Position numbers and translations under genes: made by a program. From Stenotrophomonas beteli (GTDB taxonomy: Bacteria; Pseudomonadota; Gammaproteobacteria; Xanthomonadales; Xanthomonadaceae), in contig NZ_LLXV01000026.1 of the NCBI RefSeq assembly GCF_001431665.1, positions 1 to 56,541 of the forward strand: 56,541 nt of DNA, in the 5' to 3' direction. The notes under the pieces are model-generated. The model ran no database searches. It saw only the letters and a program-made list of their open reading frames with translations, and was not told the origin of the DNA. The first letter of the stretch is position 1. Every line of letters starts with the position of its first letter. Below are positions 9,737 to 17,554 of the stretch, one piece after another.

Positions 9737-10252
9737 TTACAGCGCTTCGCTCATCACATCGCCAGCGGCGTAGGCGGTGGGCACGTAGGCCAGTGTCTGG
9801 CCCTGCGCGCCTTTCACGTTCCAGCCGGCACCGGCCGGGGTCGGCTCGAAACGCACCTGCTGGCCGACCACGAACGCTGCCGTCGGGTCTTCGTCCTTCG
9901 GCGTGACCGGCCAATGCAGCGTGGCGGTCTGGTCGGCCTTGTCAGGCACCTGCAGCTGCACCTTGCGCTCGCCTTGCGGCGTGGTCTCCACCTTCTTCAC
10001 CTCCATCGGCGGCAACGGCACCGCCTTGGTGCGGGTGGCCTTGCCGTTGCGCTCGCTGGCTTCGAACGGCGCCCTGGACAGTTCGGACAGGCCCATCGAG
10101 GCCGCCAGCGGCAACGACAGCACCACGAACGAGGTGACGATCACGCTGGCCTGGCTGCTGTTCAACTGCGGTGCGGCACCGGCATGGACGGTGGGGACCA
10201 GCAGTGCGGACAGCAGCAGGGCAGATGCGGGAACACGCAGGCAACGGAACAT
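9737..10252 (-). CDS. exported protein, unknown, partner of DUF2145 gene
   Basis: This 171-residue protein has a signal peptide (MFRCLRVPASALLLSALLVPTVHA). A second hydrophobic helix near residues 35-56 could anchor it in the membrane. A beta-rich C-terminal part follows. I recognise no family. It lies 35 bp downstream of the DUF2145-like gene on the same strand, which points to a two-gene operon and a shared envelope role. The start at 10252 is chosen for the signal peptide; the longer frame runs through the upstream gene. Confidence 0.65.
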   Translation of the reverse strand: MFRCLRVPASALLLSALLVPTVHAGAAPQLNSSQASVIVTSFVVLSLPLAASMGLSELSRAPFEASERNGKATRTKAVPLPPMEVKKVETTPQGERKVQLQVPDKADQTATLHWPVTPKDEDPTAAFVVGQQVRFEPTPAGAGWNVKGAQGQTLAYVPTAYAAGDVMSEAL

Positions 10253-10287
10253 GCAGACCTCCAGGGAGCGAGGGAAAAGGAAAGGAC

Positions 10288-11136
10288 TCAGGGTGCGGCG
10301 GCGGCAGCACCGGCCACCGGCACATGGGCAATCACCAGTTCCTGCTGCAGCTGGCTGCGCTGGTGCAGGAAGTCGAACACCGATTCCACCGTCACCACCG
10401 AGTAGTTGCCGGAGATGCGTTCGCCGGCGGGGTGGTCGGTGGTGGTGGCGTTGGCCACGAACAGGCGCGCACCCACGCGCTTGCCCAGGCCGATGTGCAG
10501 CACGCTGGGCTGGTACTTGTGCTGGCGCAACCACTGCTGGGCCTGTTCGCGCTTGACGATGGCCGGCGCACCATCGGCCCGGGCCATCGCCGCGGCCAGC
10601 ACTTCCAGCACCCACTGGTTGGAGTTCTGGTAATCGGTGGCGAACGGATAGGCCACCACGTTGTATTTCGTTTCGTGCAGCGCCCTGGGCTGGATCGACG
10701 GTGCGGCCAGCATCGCCTTCAGCGCCGCACGCAGCGGCGGCGACGGGATGCCGATGCGCACATCGGTATGCCCCGCACTTTCACCGACAAAGTTGCCCAG
10801 GCCCTCGTGGTACAGCTGCGAGCTGTCGGTCTTGCAGCGGTTGAGCAGGTGCATCGCGCGCCAGCGGCCGTCGTCCTCGCGCAGCAGGAAGGCCAGGTGG
10901 CTGTGGCGCAGGCCGTAGCGGCTCAGGTCCTGGCCACCGCGCGCGGCAATCACCACCTCCACGTCGGGCAGCGCATCCAGGCGCTCGGCGGTGGACCAGG
11001 CCACGTCAAGGATTGCCGCCTGCGCCGCCACGCTCGGGTAGCGCTCGCGGCAGGTGCCGCTGTCGGCCAGCGCCGGTGCGGTGGCCAGCAGGCCCATGGC
11101 CAGCAGCGCGGCCGGCAGGTGGAAACGACGATCCAT
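10288..11136 (-). CDS. DUF2145 domain-containing exported protein
   Basis: This 282-residue protein has a signal peptide ending ALADS near residue 25. The stretches YGLRHSHLAFLLR and HLLNRCKTDSSQLYHEGLGNF fit my memory of the DUF2145 family, which has no assigned function. The conserved His and Cys residues are suggestive of a hydrolase or transferase, but that is inference. GGAG precedes the ATG. It is the first gene of an apparent operon with the exported protein downstream. Confidence 0.65.
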   Translation of the reverse strand: MDRRFHLPAALLAMGLLATAPALADSGTCRERYPSVAAQAAILDVAWSTAERLDALPDVEVVIAARGGQDLSRYGLRHSHLAFLLREDDGRWRAMHLLNRCKTDSSQLYHEGLGNFVGESAGHTDVRIGIPSPPLRAALKAMLAAPSIQPRALHETKYNVVAYPFATDYQNSNQWVLEVLAAAMARADGAPAIVKREQAQQWLRQHKYQPSVLHIGLGKRVGARLFVANATTTDHPAGERISGNYSVVTVESVFDFLHQRSQLQQELVIAHVPVAGAAAAAP

Positions 11137-11291
11137 GTGGACAGCTCCATAGGCGGTCAGGGCCGCGTGCCGATCATACGCCGCTCAGCGCAGCGGGCGG
11201 TCCATACCCTTGCGCTTGAGCTCCCTGTCGCAAGCCTGGCTGATCGGTGCCAGCGGCGCAGCCGGAACGAGATGTTCAGAAAGCGCCGGCA

Positions 11292-12257
11292 CTACCCCAG
11301 TGCCAGGCGCTGCTTCACTTCCGCAGCGATCCGCGCGGTCTCGCGCAGCGGTTCGATGCGGTCGTACTGCCAGTCCAGCCACTTCGGCTGCAGGCGCCCG
11401 CGTTCGCGCAGCTGCTGCTGGAAGCGCGCCAGCCGCCCCTGCACGGTATCGGCCAGCGCCACCATCACCGGCATGCGCGTGGCGCAGGCTTCAGAGAGCA
11501 GGTTCACCGAATCGGGCGATACCACCACGCGGTTGGCCCAACCGAGCAGGCCGCCATACGGATTCACCCCGTCGCCGCCATCGCCCCAGATCACGTGGGG
11601 CAGGTGGGCGAAGGTCGCGCGCAGGATATCGGCCAAGGCCGGCGGCGTGCGTCGCGAGGTGGTGGCCAGCAGGCTGCCGCCCTCGCTGCGGATCTGCTCG
11701 GCCAGCGCTTGGAACACGCCCACCATCGCGGTCTCGTCCCAGGGTGCCAGCGGCGTCGGCCCGCCCACCAGCAGCGCGGTGCGCGGGCCGGGCAGGGTGC
11801 TGAAGCCGGCGAACGCGGCGCGGCCCCAGGCCAGCCAGTCATCGTCCACCGGGTTGAGGCTGCCGAGCAGGGTCAGCACGTTGCTGCCGCGCAGGGCGTC
11901 GTGTTCGGGCACCACCACCACATCCCAATGGCGGGCGCTGATGCGCGGGTCGAGGATCTGCACCACCTGGCTGCCGCGCGTACGCAGTACGCGCAGGGCA
12001 CCGGCGGCCTGGCGGCCACAGCCGATCGCCAGCGCCGGTGCCTCGCGCGCCAGCGTTGCGAAGGCCTCGCCATAGCCGTTCACATCACCGGGCAGGCGCC
12101 GTGGCGACAGCCAGCGCCAGGGCGCGCGCGGCTGCAGGAGCAGCGGCCGATGGGTGCCCTGGCGCAGCGCCGAGGCCAGCGCGACCGCCTGGCGGACATT
12201 GCCTGCACGGCCGTCCGTGACCGTCCAGGGCGTACTCGATCGTTTCACCATTGGCAT
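11292..12257 (-). CDS. ELM1-like family protein (DUF1022)
   Basis: This 321-residue protein resembles the ELM1/DUF1022 family: TDGRAGNVRQAVALA at the start, IGCGRQAAGALRVLR, LLVGGP in the middle, and VVVSPDSVNLLSEACATRMPV near residue 240. The fold of this family looks like a GT-B glycosyltransferase half. Plant ELM1 acts in mitochondrial fission, and the bacterial role is unknown. A second ATG six bases downstream is an alternative start. The gene is monocistronic and divergent from the nitroreductase gene. Confidence 0.75.
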   Translation of the reverse strand: MPMVKRSSTPWTVTDGRAGNVRQAVALASALRQGTHRPLLLQPRAPWRWLSPRRLPGDVNGYGEAFATLAREAPALAIGCGRQAAGALRVLRTRGSQVVQILDPRISARHWDVVVVPEHDALRGSNVLTLLGSLNPVDDDWLAWGRAAFAGFSTLPGPRTALLVGGPTPLAPWDETAMVGVFQALAEQIRSEGGSLLATTSRRTPPALADILRATFAHLPHVIWGDGGDGVNPYGGLLGWANRVVVSPDSVNLLSEACATRMPVMVALADTVQGRLARFQQQLRERGRLQPKWLDWQYDRIEPLRETARIAAEVKQRLALG

Positions 12258-12377
12258 TAATTCGTTTCAGCCCTGCTGGGTGTTGCAACAGTCGCGACAC
12301 TCTACACTGCGGCTCGTCGATTCGCCCCGCGCCGCCCGCGGGCACTGACTTCCCTTCGCCGCCCTGGAGATCCACCG

Positions 12378-12968
12378 ATGTCCCACGCGCTCGACGCTGC
12401 CGCCCTGGACCAGCTGTTCCGTACCGCCCGCACCCAGAACGCCTTCCTCGACAAGCCGGTGCCCGACAGCCTGCTGCAGGAACTGTACGAGCTGGTGAAG
12501 TGGGGCCCGACTGCGGCCAACACCACGCCGGCCCGCTTCGTCTTCGTGAAGTCGGCCGAGGCCAAGGCCAAGCTGGCCCCGGCCCTGTCCGAAGGCAACC
12601 ATGACAAGACCATGGCCGCCCCGGTCACCGTCATCATCGGTTTCGACCTGGATTTCCACGAGAAGCTGCCGTACCTGTTCCCGCACACCGATGCCAAGGC
12701 CTGGTTCGACGGCCCGCAGGAAGGCCGCCACGAAGCCGCCCTCCGCAACGGCAGCCTGCAGGGCGCCTACCTGATCCTGGCCGCGCGTGCGCTGGGCCTG
12801 GATGCCGGCCCGATGTCCGGCTTCGACCCGGCCAAGGTCGACGCAGCCTTCTTCGCCGGCACCTCGATCAAGTCGAATTTCCTGGTCAACCTGGGTTACG
12901 GTGATCCGGCGGGCCTGTTCCCGCGCCTGCCGCGCCTGTCGTTCGACGAAGCGGCGCGCATCGCATAA
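12378..12968 (+). CDS. RutE/HadB-type nitroreductase
   Basis: This 196-residue flavin enzyme is of the malonic semialdehyde reductase (RutE) branch of the nitroreductase superfamily. [13 protein letters not shown] and [15 protein letters not shown] lie near residues 17-55. [26 protein letters not shown] sequence is in the middle, and [12 protein letters not shown] lies near residue 140. FMN would be the cofactor and NAD(P)H the donor. No pyrimidine-degradation gene is nearby, so the physiological substrate is open. GGAG precedes the ATG. Confidence 0.85.
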   Translation: MSHALDAAALDQLFRTARTQNAFLDKPVPDSLLQELYELVKWGPTAANTTPARFVFVKSAEAKAKLAPALSEGNHDKTMAAPVTVIIGFDLDFHEKLPYLFPHTDAKAWFDGPQEGRHEAALRNGSLQGAYLILAARALGLDAGPMSGFDPAKVDAAFFAGTSIKSNFLVNLGYGDPAGLFPRLPRLSFDEAARIA

Positions 12969-13053
12969 GTCGCTGTATCGGTTCCGGGCCCGCTGTTCCG
13001 CGGCGGGCCATTGCTGCACCTGTACCCACCCTACGATCCGGAGAGTTCCTCAG

Positions 13054-13770
13054 ATGAGCGCCACCCGTAAACTGCTGCTGCCGCTGGCCCTGACCCTGGC
13101 CATCGCCGCCTGCTCCAAGCCGGCCGACACCGCTGCCCCGGCCGCCGATGCCGCCGCCCCGGCCACCACCGAACAGGCCGCTGCCCCGGCTGCTGCGGCT
13201 GCCGATGCCGCTGCTGCTGCCCCGGCCGCCGAAGCGATCAAGATCGCCTCGGGCACCTACAAGCTGGACCCGAGCCACACCGACGTGCTGGCCCAGTGGA
13301 GCCACTTCGGCTTCTCCAACCCCAGCGCGCACTTCGGCAACGTTGAAGGCACCCTGGTGTACAACGCCGAAGACGTGACCAAGTCCACCGTGGAAGTGAA
13401 GCTGCCGCTGAGCGGCCTGAACAGCTTCACCGCCAAGTTCGACGAGCACCTGAAGAGCGCCGACTTCTTCGACGCCGCCAAGTTTGCCGATGCCACCTTC
13501 AAGAGCACCAAGGTGGAAGCGGCCGGCACCAACAAGCTGACCGTCACCGGCGACCTGACCATCAAGGGCATCACCAAGCCGGTCACCCTGGACGTCACCG
13601 TCAACGGCGGCGGCGAGCATCCGATGGCCAAGGTTCCGGCCGCCGGCTTCGATGCCACCACCACGCTGAAGCGCAGCGATTTCGGCGTCGGCGCCTATGC
13701 CCCGAACGTCAGCGATGAAGTGAAGATCCGCATCACCACCGAAGCCACCGGCGAAAAGCCGGCCGCTTGA
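13054..13770 (+). CDS. YceI-family lipoprotein
   Basis: This 238-residue protein has a lipoprotein signal peptide with lipobox LTLAIAAC, the modified Cys being at about residue 20. A 40-residue Ala/Pro/Thr linker follows, then a YceI lipocalin-like beta-barrel domain from YKLDPSHTDVLAQWSHFGFSN to the end. YceI proteins bind polyprenyl or fatty-acid-type ligands in the periplasm. The Ala/Pro linker would hold the barrel off the membrane. A terminator follows at 13804-13831. Confidence 0.9.
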   Translation: MSATRKLLLPLALTLAIAACSKPADTAAPAADAAAPATTEQAAAPAAAAADAAAAAPAAEAIKIASGTYKLDPSHTDVLAQWSHFGFSNPSAHFGNVEGTLVYNAEDVTKSTVEVKLPLSGLNSFTAKFDEHLKSADFFDAAKFADATFKSTKVEAAGTNKLTVTGDLTIKGITKPVTLDVTVNGGGEHPMAKVPAAGFDATTTLKRSDFGVGAYAPNVSDEVKIRITTEATGEKPAA

Positions 13771-13803
13771 TGCACCCTGCTCACTCGTCGTGAGAAGGCA
13801 GAA

Positions 13804-13831
13804 GGCCCGCTGAAAAGCGGGCCTTTTTTTT
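13804..13831 (+). terminator. Rho-independent terminator
   Basis: The stem GGCCCGCT/AGCGGGCC has a GAAA-type loop and eight T. It ends the yceI transcript. Confidence 0.92.
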
Positions 13832-13891
13832 GGGAAAGCAATCCGCGTCGATGGCGCGTGGGAACTCCGCACTGCGCGGAAAACCTGCCTT

Positions 13892-13980
13892 GGTAGAGTC
13901 GACTGTTAGTCGACTATCGCGCGCAGCGCTGGGTTTTCAGGCACCGCGCCGAGAGCAGTCGACTAACAGTCGACTCTACC
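13892..13980. repeat. SMAG-type palindrome, GTAGAGTCGACT subtype
   Basis: The arms GTAGAGTCGACTGTTAGTCG and its complement CGACTAACAGTCGACTCTAC bound an 89-bp element. The same subtype recurs at 42788-42875. Confidence 0.88.
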
Positions 13981-14014
13981 GCTGGTCGGTTCCATCACAT
14001 CGTGCGCAGCGAGC

Positions 14015-14416
14015 TCAGCGCAACGCGCCCATCCACGCCACACACGCCTCGCTCGGGCTCTGCTTGGCCTTCACCGTCAGCCCGCTCACGCGCACGAAGG
14101 TCTGCGCCGCCTGCGCCACCACCTGGCGGGCGATCAGCGCGGCCTGCCTGGTCGCGGCCTGCTGCTTGCGCAGCTGCACGATGTGCACCGACGGGCGGCC
14201 CACCGGCGCGTACTTCTGGTCGCGGCGCAGCACATCGGCCACCTGCGCAACTTCGAACTCGGCCTGCAGGTAGCGGTGCTGCGCCTCCACCAGCTCGCGC
14301 AGCGGCGCGCGCAGTGCGGCGGTGTCGGTGAAAGCAGCCAGTGCCGCGTCACAGGCGGCGTCATCGGCGAAGCGGGTGCGCAGCGCGTCCACGCTGGCCA
14401 GGGTCAGTTTGGCCAT
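14015..14416 (-). CDS. hypothetical protein, 133 aa
   Basis: This 133-residue protein is predicted mostly helical, with many Ala, Gln and Arg residues (for example LRKQQAATRQAALIARQVVAQ). It has no signal peptide. I do not recognise a family. The start MAKLTLASVD at 14416 is preferred over an in-frame ATG at 14494, because the extension overlaps the leader and has a different composition. It is monocistronic and flanked by SMAG repeats on both sides. Confidence 0.6.
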   Translation of the reverse strand: MAKLTLASVDALRTRFADDAACDAALAAFTDTAALRAPLRELVEAQHRYLQAEFEVAQVADVLRRDQKYAPVGRPSVHIVQLRKQQAATRQAALIARQVVAQAAQTFVRVSGLTVKAKQSPSEACVAWMGALR

Positions 14417-14499
14417 GTGGGCCTCGTTGCTGCAGGAAAGGAGCGCGATTGTCGCATTGCTTGGCGGCTGATGCCTTGGAACCGGGTGGCGCAATCCCT

Positions 14500-14591
14500 G
14501 TAGAGCCGAGCCGATGCTCGGCTCATCGCGCGCAGCGCGAGGGTTCTGCGAAGGCGGAACGAAAAGCAGCCGAGCGTGGGCTCGGCTCTAC
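14500..14591. repeat. SMAG palindrome
   Basis: The element begins GTAGAGCCGAGC and ends GCTCGGCTCTAC, with a 14-bp perfect core in each arm. It sits 35 bp before the membrane protein gene at 14627. Confidence 0.85.
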
Positions 14592-14626
14592 AATGGGCCG
14601 CTGTTTCATTCACGGAAGGAAGACCC

Positions 14627-15460
14627 ATGCAGGAGGCGCAGTACTGGTTGAACGAATTCTGGGCCGGCTTGAGCGTGCTCGATCTGGCGCTGGGCAGCGT
14701 GCTGGGCACGCTGCTGGGGCTCATCGCCGGTCTGGCCGTGTGGTACGGCCTGCACCGCCGCGGCTGGCTGCAGCGGCGCAAGCGCTGGCATCACTGGCTG
14801 CTGGCCAGCTACATGGTGCTGCTGCCGCTGGCCACCGCCTTCTTCGGCCTGCAGCTGGGCTTCACCGCCGGTGCGCACCGCGCGCTGTTCAAGCAGCTGG
14901 ACCATTTCCAGCCGCACCTGCAGACCCTGGTGGCCGAATGGAGCCACGGCTTCACTGATTCGCTGGATGACCCGCGCATGCGTGAAGCCTTGCGCAGCCA
15001 GGGCACGGTGGGCGACGTGGCCGATGCGGTGGCCTCGGCCTACCTCAGCGAGCACCCGCTGCCGGCGCTGGATCGCCTGGGCGACGGCGCACTGGCACGC
15101 GCCACGGGCTGGGTGATCGGCAAGGTGCGCGAAGGCGTGCTGCGCGGCCTGGTGGAAGACACCCCGGTGGACAAAGCGGGCGCACTGGGCGTGGAGCCGA
15201 AGGTGGTGCGCGAGGCGCTGACCATGCATGTCGATGAGCTGCTGCACACCCGTGGCGTGCTGCGGCTGGTGAAGGCGCAGATCAACGGCATGATGCCCGG
15301 CGTGTACTTCGGGTTGCTGCTGCCGTGGCTGTTGATCCTGCTGCTGGTGGCGCTGGAGATCTGGGCCGCGCACCGCTTCGGGTGGACGCGGCAGGTGGCG
15401 CCCAGCGCGGTAGTGCCGGCCGCTGGCCGTCAGCTGCAGGTTCCCGCCGAAGGTTCATGA
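14627..15460 (+). CDS. inner-membrane protein, unknown function
   Basis: This 277-residue protein has hydrophobic segments near residues 16-40, 58-80 and 223-245. A soluble helical region of about 130 residues lies between the second and third. I recognise no family. GGAAGGAAG precedes the ATG. The last 15 or so codons (VVPAAGRQLQVPAEGS) are translated from a SMAG-type palindrome, so the natural C-terminus seems to have been replaced by repeat sequence. Confidence 0.65.
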   Translation: MQEAQYWLNEFWAGLSVLDLALGSVLGTLLGLIAGLAVWYGLHRRGWLQRRKRWHHWLLASYMVLLPLATAFFGLQLGFTAGAHRALFKQLDHFQPHLQTLVAEWSHGFTDSLDDPRMREALRSQGTVGDVADAVASAYLSEHPLPALDRLGDGALARATGWVIGKVREGVLRGLVEDTPVDKAGALGVEPKVVREALTMHVDELLHTRGVLRLVKAQINGMMPGVYFGLLLPWLLILLLVALEIWAAHRFGWTRQVAPSAVVPAAGRQLQVPAEGS

Positions 15461-15486
15461 GGTTGCCGGCCAGCGGCCGGCACTAC
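15410..15486. repeat. SMAG-type palindrome overlapping a gene 3' end
   Basis: The element begins GTAGTGCCGGCCGCTGGCC and ends GGCCAGCGGCCGGCACTAC. The upstream gene's stop codon lies inside it. A half-unit, GCGGACCAACGGTCCGC, follows near 15500-15517. Confidence 0.85.
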
Positions 15487-15542
15487 CCATTGGAGGGCGT
15501 GCGGACCAACGGTCCGCACCCACCAGGCAGGTTCTGGTGCAT

Positions 15543-15583
15543 GGGGTCAGATCCCTTTTCCACAGGAAAAGGGACCTGACCCC
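15543..15583. repeat. GGGGTCAGATCCC-type palindrome
   Basis: GGGGTCAGATCCCTTTTCC and GGAAAAGGGACCTGACCCC form a near-perfect hairpin with a very short loop. It sits immediately 3' of the siderophore-interacting protein gene and may act as its transcript end. Confidence 0.8.
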
Positions 15584-15590
15584 GAGCCGG

Positions 15591-16388
15591 TCAGTCGCCG
15601 TCGGTTTCGTCCGGGTGCGCCTTCCAGTAGCCGGTCGAACGGATCCAGTCGCGCGGCACGCCCAAGTGGCCTTCGATGAACTTGCGCATCATCCGCGCCC
15701 GGCGCGATTCGGTGGCGATCCAGTAGAAGACATCGCCGTCCGGTGCCTCGAAGTCGGTCAGCATGTCTTCCAGCAGGGTGCTGCTGGCGGCCGGGAAGCC
15801 GTTGCGCTCTAGCCAGTGGATGCGCACGTTCTCGTACTGCGGCAGGTCCTGGCGTTCGGCTTCATCGTTCACTTCGATGTAGGCCTGCACCTCGGCACCG
15901 TCCGGCAGCACGTCCAGCCAGCGGGCGATGGCCGGCAGTGCGGTTTCATCGCCGATCAGCACATAGGCATCAAAGCTGTCGGCCACCACGAAGGAACCGC
16001 GCGGGCCGCCGATCACCAGGGTGTCGCCCGGCTGCGCGCGCTCGGCCCACGGCCCGGCAATGCCCTGGTCGTGCAGCACGAAGTCGATGGCCAGCTCGCC
16101 GGTTTCGTGGTCCCACCAGCGCGGGGTGTAGTCGCGCGCTGGCGAGGGCTGCTTGCCCTCCGGGTAGCTGCGGCCCTCGGCGGTCAGCACCGGCAGCACC
16201 GTCTCGCCGTGGGTATTGGGGAAGAACAGCTTGATGTGGTCGTCGGCGCCAGGCGAATCGAAACCGGCCAGATCGTCGCCGCCCAGCACCACGCGGCGCA
16301 TGTGCGGGGTGACTTCCTCGGTGCGCAGCACGGTCAGTTCACGGAAGCGCACATCCAGGCGCAGGCGCGTGTTGTTGTGTTCGGTCAT
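15591..16388 (-). CDS. yqjH: siderophore-interacting / NADPH-dependent ferric-chelate reductase (YqjH-like)
   Basis: This 265-residue enzyme belongs to the siderophore-interacting protein family. An N-terminal FAD-binding barrel contains VTPHMRRVVLGGDDLAGF near residues 26-43. A C-terminal NAD(P)H-binding domain contains YVLIGDETALPAIARWLD near residues 142-159. E. coli YqjH reduces ferric-siderophore chelates in the cytosol to free iron. The gene lies 60 bp downstream of the PadR regulator on the same strand, so the pair is probably an operon controlled by the operators at 17011-17056. In E. coli yqjH and yqjI are divergent. Confidence 0.85.
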   Translation of the reverse strand: MTEHNNTRLRLDVRFRELTVLRTEEVTPHMRRVVLGGDDLAGFDSPGADDHIKLFFPNTHGETVLPVLTAEGRSYPEGKQPSPARDYTPRWWDHETGELAIDFVLHDQGIAGPWAERAQPGDTLVIGGPRGSFVVADSFDAYVLIGDETALPAIARWLDVLPDGAEVQAYIEVNDEAERQDLPQYENVRIHWLERNGFPAASSTLLEDMLTDFEAPDGDVFYWIATESRRARMMRKFIEGHLGVPRDWIRSTGYWKAHPDETDGD

Positions 16389-16448
16389 GGGGATACCTGT
16401 AAATGGGTCGCGCGGGGGCGCGCGGCATGGGGGAGGACCTGGCGGGAA

Positions 16449-17009
16449 TCAGTCTGGCTGGGTCGTTGAAAGCGGTGATGCCTCGCTACCGGCAGTACCG
16501 TTCAGCAGGGCCGAGGCCCGCGTCAGCAGCGCCGCCACCTCGTCCGCCTCGCCCTCGGCCCAGCGGCCGTGGTGGTGCACCAGCGCCCGCTTGAACTCGC
16601 GCAGGGCACCGGCCAGCGGCGGCGGCAGCGAGGCCTTGGTGATCTCGCGGGCGCGGTCGAAGGCGCGTCGCTGCGCCAGCCGCACCTGGGTGCGCTGCAC
16701 CTTCAGCTCGAACTCGCCGGCGGCGGTGATGCGGAAGATCCGCTTGCCATCCACTTCTTCGGCCTCGATCCAGCCGGCCTGCTCGAAGCTGGCCAGCAGC
16801 GGGTACATGGTGCCGGCGCTGGGCGTGTAGGCCTGCATGAACTGGTTGCTGATCAGCTGCATCAGCTCGTAGCCATGGCGCGGCTGCTCGCCGATCAGGG
16901 CCAGCACCAGCAGGCGCAGGTCACCGCGGCTGAGCACCCGCGGCTGGCCGTTGCGGCGCGGCACCGCCGGATCGGTGGAACGGGCTCGGGGAGAAGGGGA
17001 ACGGCTCAT
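16449..17009 (-). CDS. yqjI: PadR-family regulator (YqjI-like)
   Basis: This 186-residue protein carries a PadR winged helix: DLRLLVLALIGEQPRHGYELM (about residues 25-45), then the SAGTMYPLLASFEQAGWIEAE wing region (about residues 58-78). A C-terminal helical dimerisation domain follows. E. coli YqjI represses itself and yqjH in response to nickel and iron. E. coli YqjI has a His-rich N-terminal extension for nickel, whereas here the extension is Arg/Pro/Ser-rich with no His, so the signal may differ. The start at 17009 (MSRSPSPRA) is chosen because further upstream extension would run through the operator palindromes. Confidence 0.82.
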   Translation of the reverse strand: MSRSPSPRARSTDPAVPRRNGQPRVLSRGDLRLLVLALIGEQPRHGYELMQLISNQFMQAYTPSAGTMYPLLASFEQAGWIEAEEVDGKRIFRITAAGEFELKVQRTQVRLAQRRAFDRAREITKASLPPPLAGALREFKRALVHHHGRWAEGEADEVAALLTRASALLNGTAGSEASPLSTTQPD

Positions 17010-17010
17010 T

Positions 17011-17056
17011 TCGATATATCGGTAAACGAGTGTGCAAACGATATATCGATATGTCG
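17011..17056. promoter_or_regulatory. probable PadR/YqjI operators
   Basis: Perfect palindromes CGATATATCG lie at 17012-17021 and 17039-17048. A third near-copy, CGATATGTCG, lies at 17047-17056 and overlaps the second. They sit directly in front of the regulator start. Two to three 10-bp palindromes about 27 bp apart fit binding by PadR dimers and autorepression. Confidence 0.7.
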
Positions 17057-17123
17057 AAAGCGACAACACTCGATCCGGCCACAAGCAGGGGTGATTTGGG
17101 CCACGGCCGGCCGTGCGGACGGC

Positions 17124-17151
17124 AAAAGGGGCGCCTCTTGCGAGGCGCCCC
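17124..17151 (-). terminator. minus-strand Rho-independent terminator
   Basis: Read on the minus strand, GGGGCGCCTC-GCAA-GAGGCGCCCC is followed by TTTT. No minus-strand protein gene lies upstream before aceE, so it must end a non-coding transcript, here assigned to the 6S RNA candidate. Confidence 0.75.
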
Positions 17152-17194
17152 CGGGCACTGCTGTGGAAGGGAGCCAGACCGCGAAGGGCCTACT

Positions 17195-17442
17195 CGCCCC
17201 CACCGTGCCGCCGCGTGGGGGCCTCATCCAGAGGCAGATGCGACATGTTGTCGCCGGTTCAGTCCCCGCGCCCGGAACGTGCCGACAGCGCCAGAAGAGT
17301 TGCCCCACAACCGTCATCGGCAGCGGTAACACTGCGTCCTGCACATGGGCGCAGCGGCCCGCACGCGACAGCCCACGCAGCCGCCAAGGCCCGCCGCAGG
17401 GCCATCAAGGGCGCTGGCGAGCCCCTTGCGGACACTGGCCGC
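17195..17442 (-). ncRNA. ssrS: 6S RNA candidate
   Basis: The minus strand carries features resembling gamma-proteobacterial 6S RNA. GTGTCCGCAAGG near the 5' end (17427-17435 and on) is like E. coli ATGTTCGCAAGC. CCGGCGACAACAT is like CTGCGACGACACAT. A 3' hairpin GCCTC-TGGAT-GAGGC follows, then CGCGGCGGCACGG (17203-17215) like TGCGGCGGCATC. The 5' and 3' conserved pieces can pair as the closing stem (GTG/CAC, CGC/GCG with a bulge). TATGGA just upstream could be a -10 box. An independent terminator lies at 17124-17151. 6S RNA sequesters sigma-70 RNA polymerase in stationary phase. The length of about 230-250 nt exceeds the 184 nt of E. coli, and the ends are approximate. Confidence 0.5.
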
Positions 17443-17481
17443 TTGCATCCATACGCCAGCGTAGCCAAGTGACGAAAGCCC

Positions 17482-17510
17482 TTGGTGCGCTACACTTTGC
17501 GGTCTAGAAA
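17482..17510 (+). promoter_or_regulatory. predicted aceE promoter
   Basis: TTGGTG (17482-17487) and TAGAAA (17505-17510) are separated by 17 bp, a fair sigma-70 match, 45 bp before the aceE start. It overlaps the region upstream of the oppositely oriented 6S RNA candidate. Confidence 0.45.
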
Positions 17511-17554
17511 TCTATACAACAGTCGCGCGCGTGCGTGCGGTTATGGGAGCGCTA

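Noticed and set aside
9062..10405. 447-codon plus-strand frame over yhhQ and the exported-protein gene
   Set aside because: It runs antisense to two well-supported genes and through an inverted repeat.
17113..17472. Ala/Arg/Lys-rich 119-codon frame upstream of aceE (histone-like)
   Set aside because: No ribosome-binding site. The region is better explained by a structured RNA on the other strand with its own terminator.
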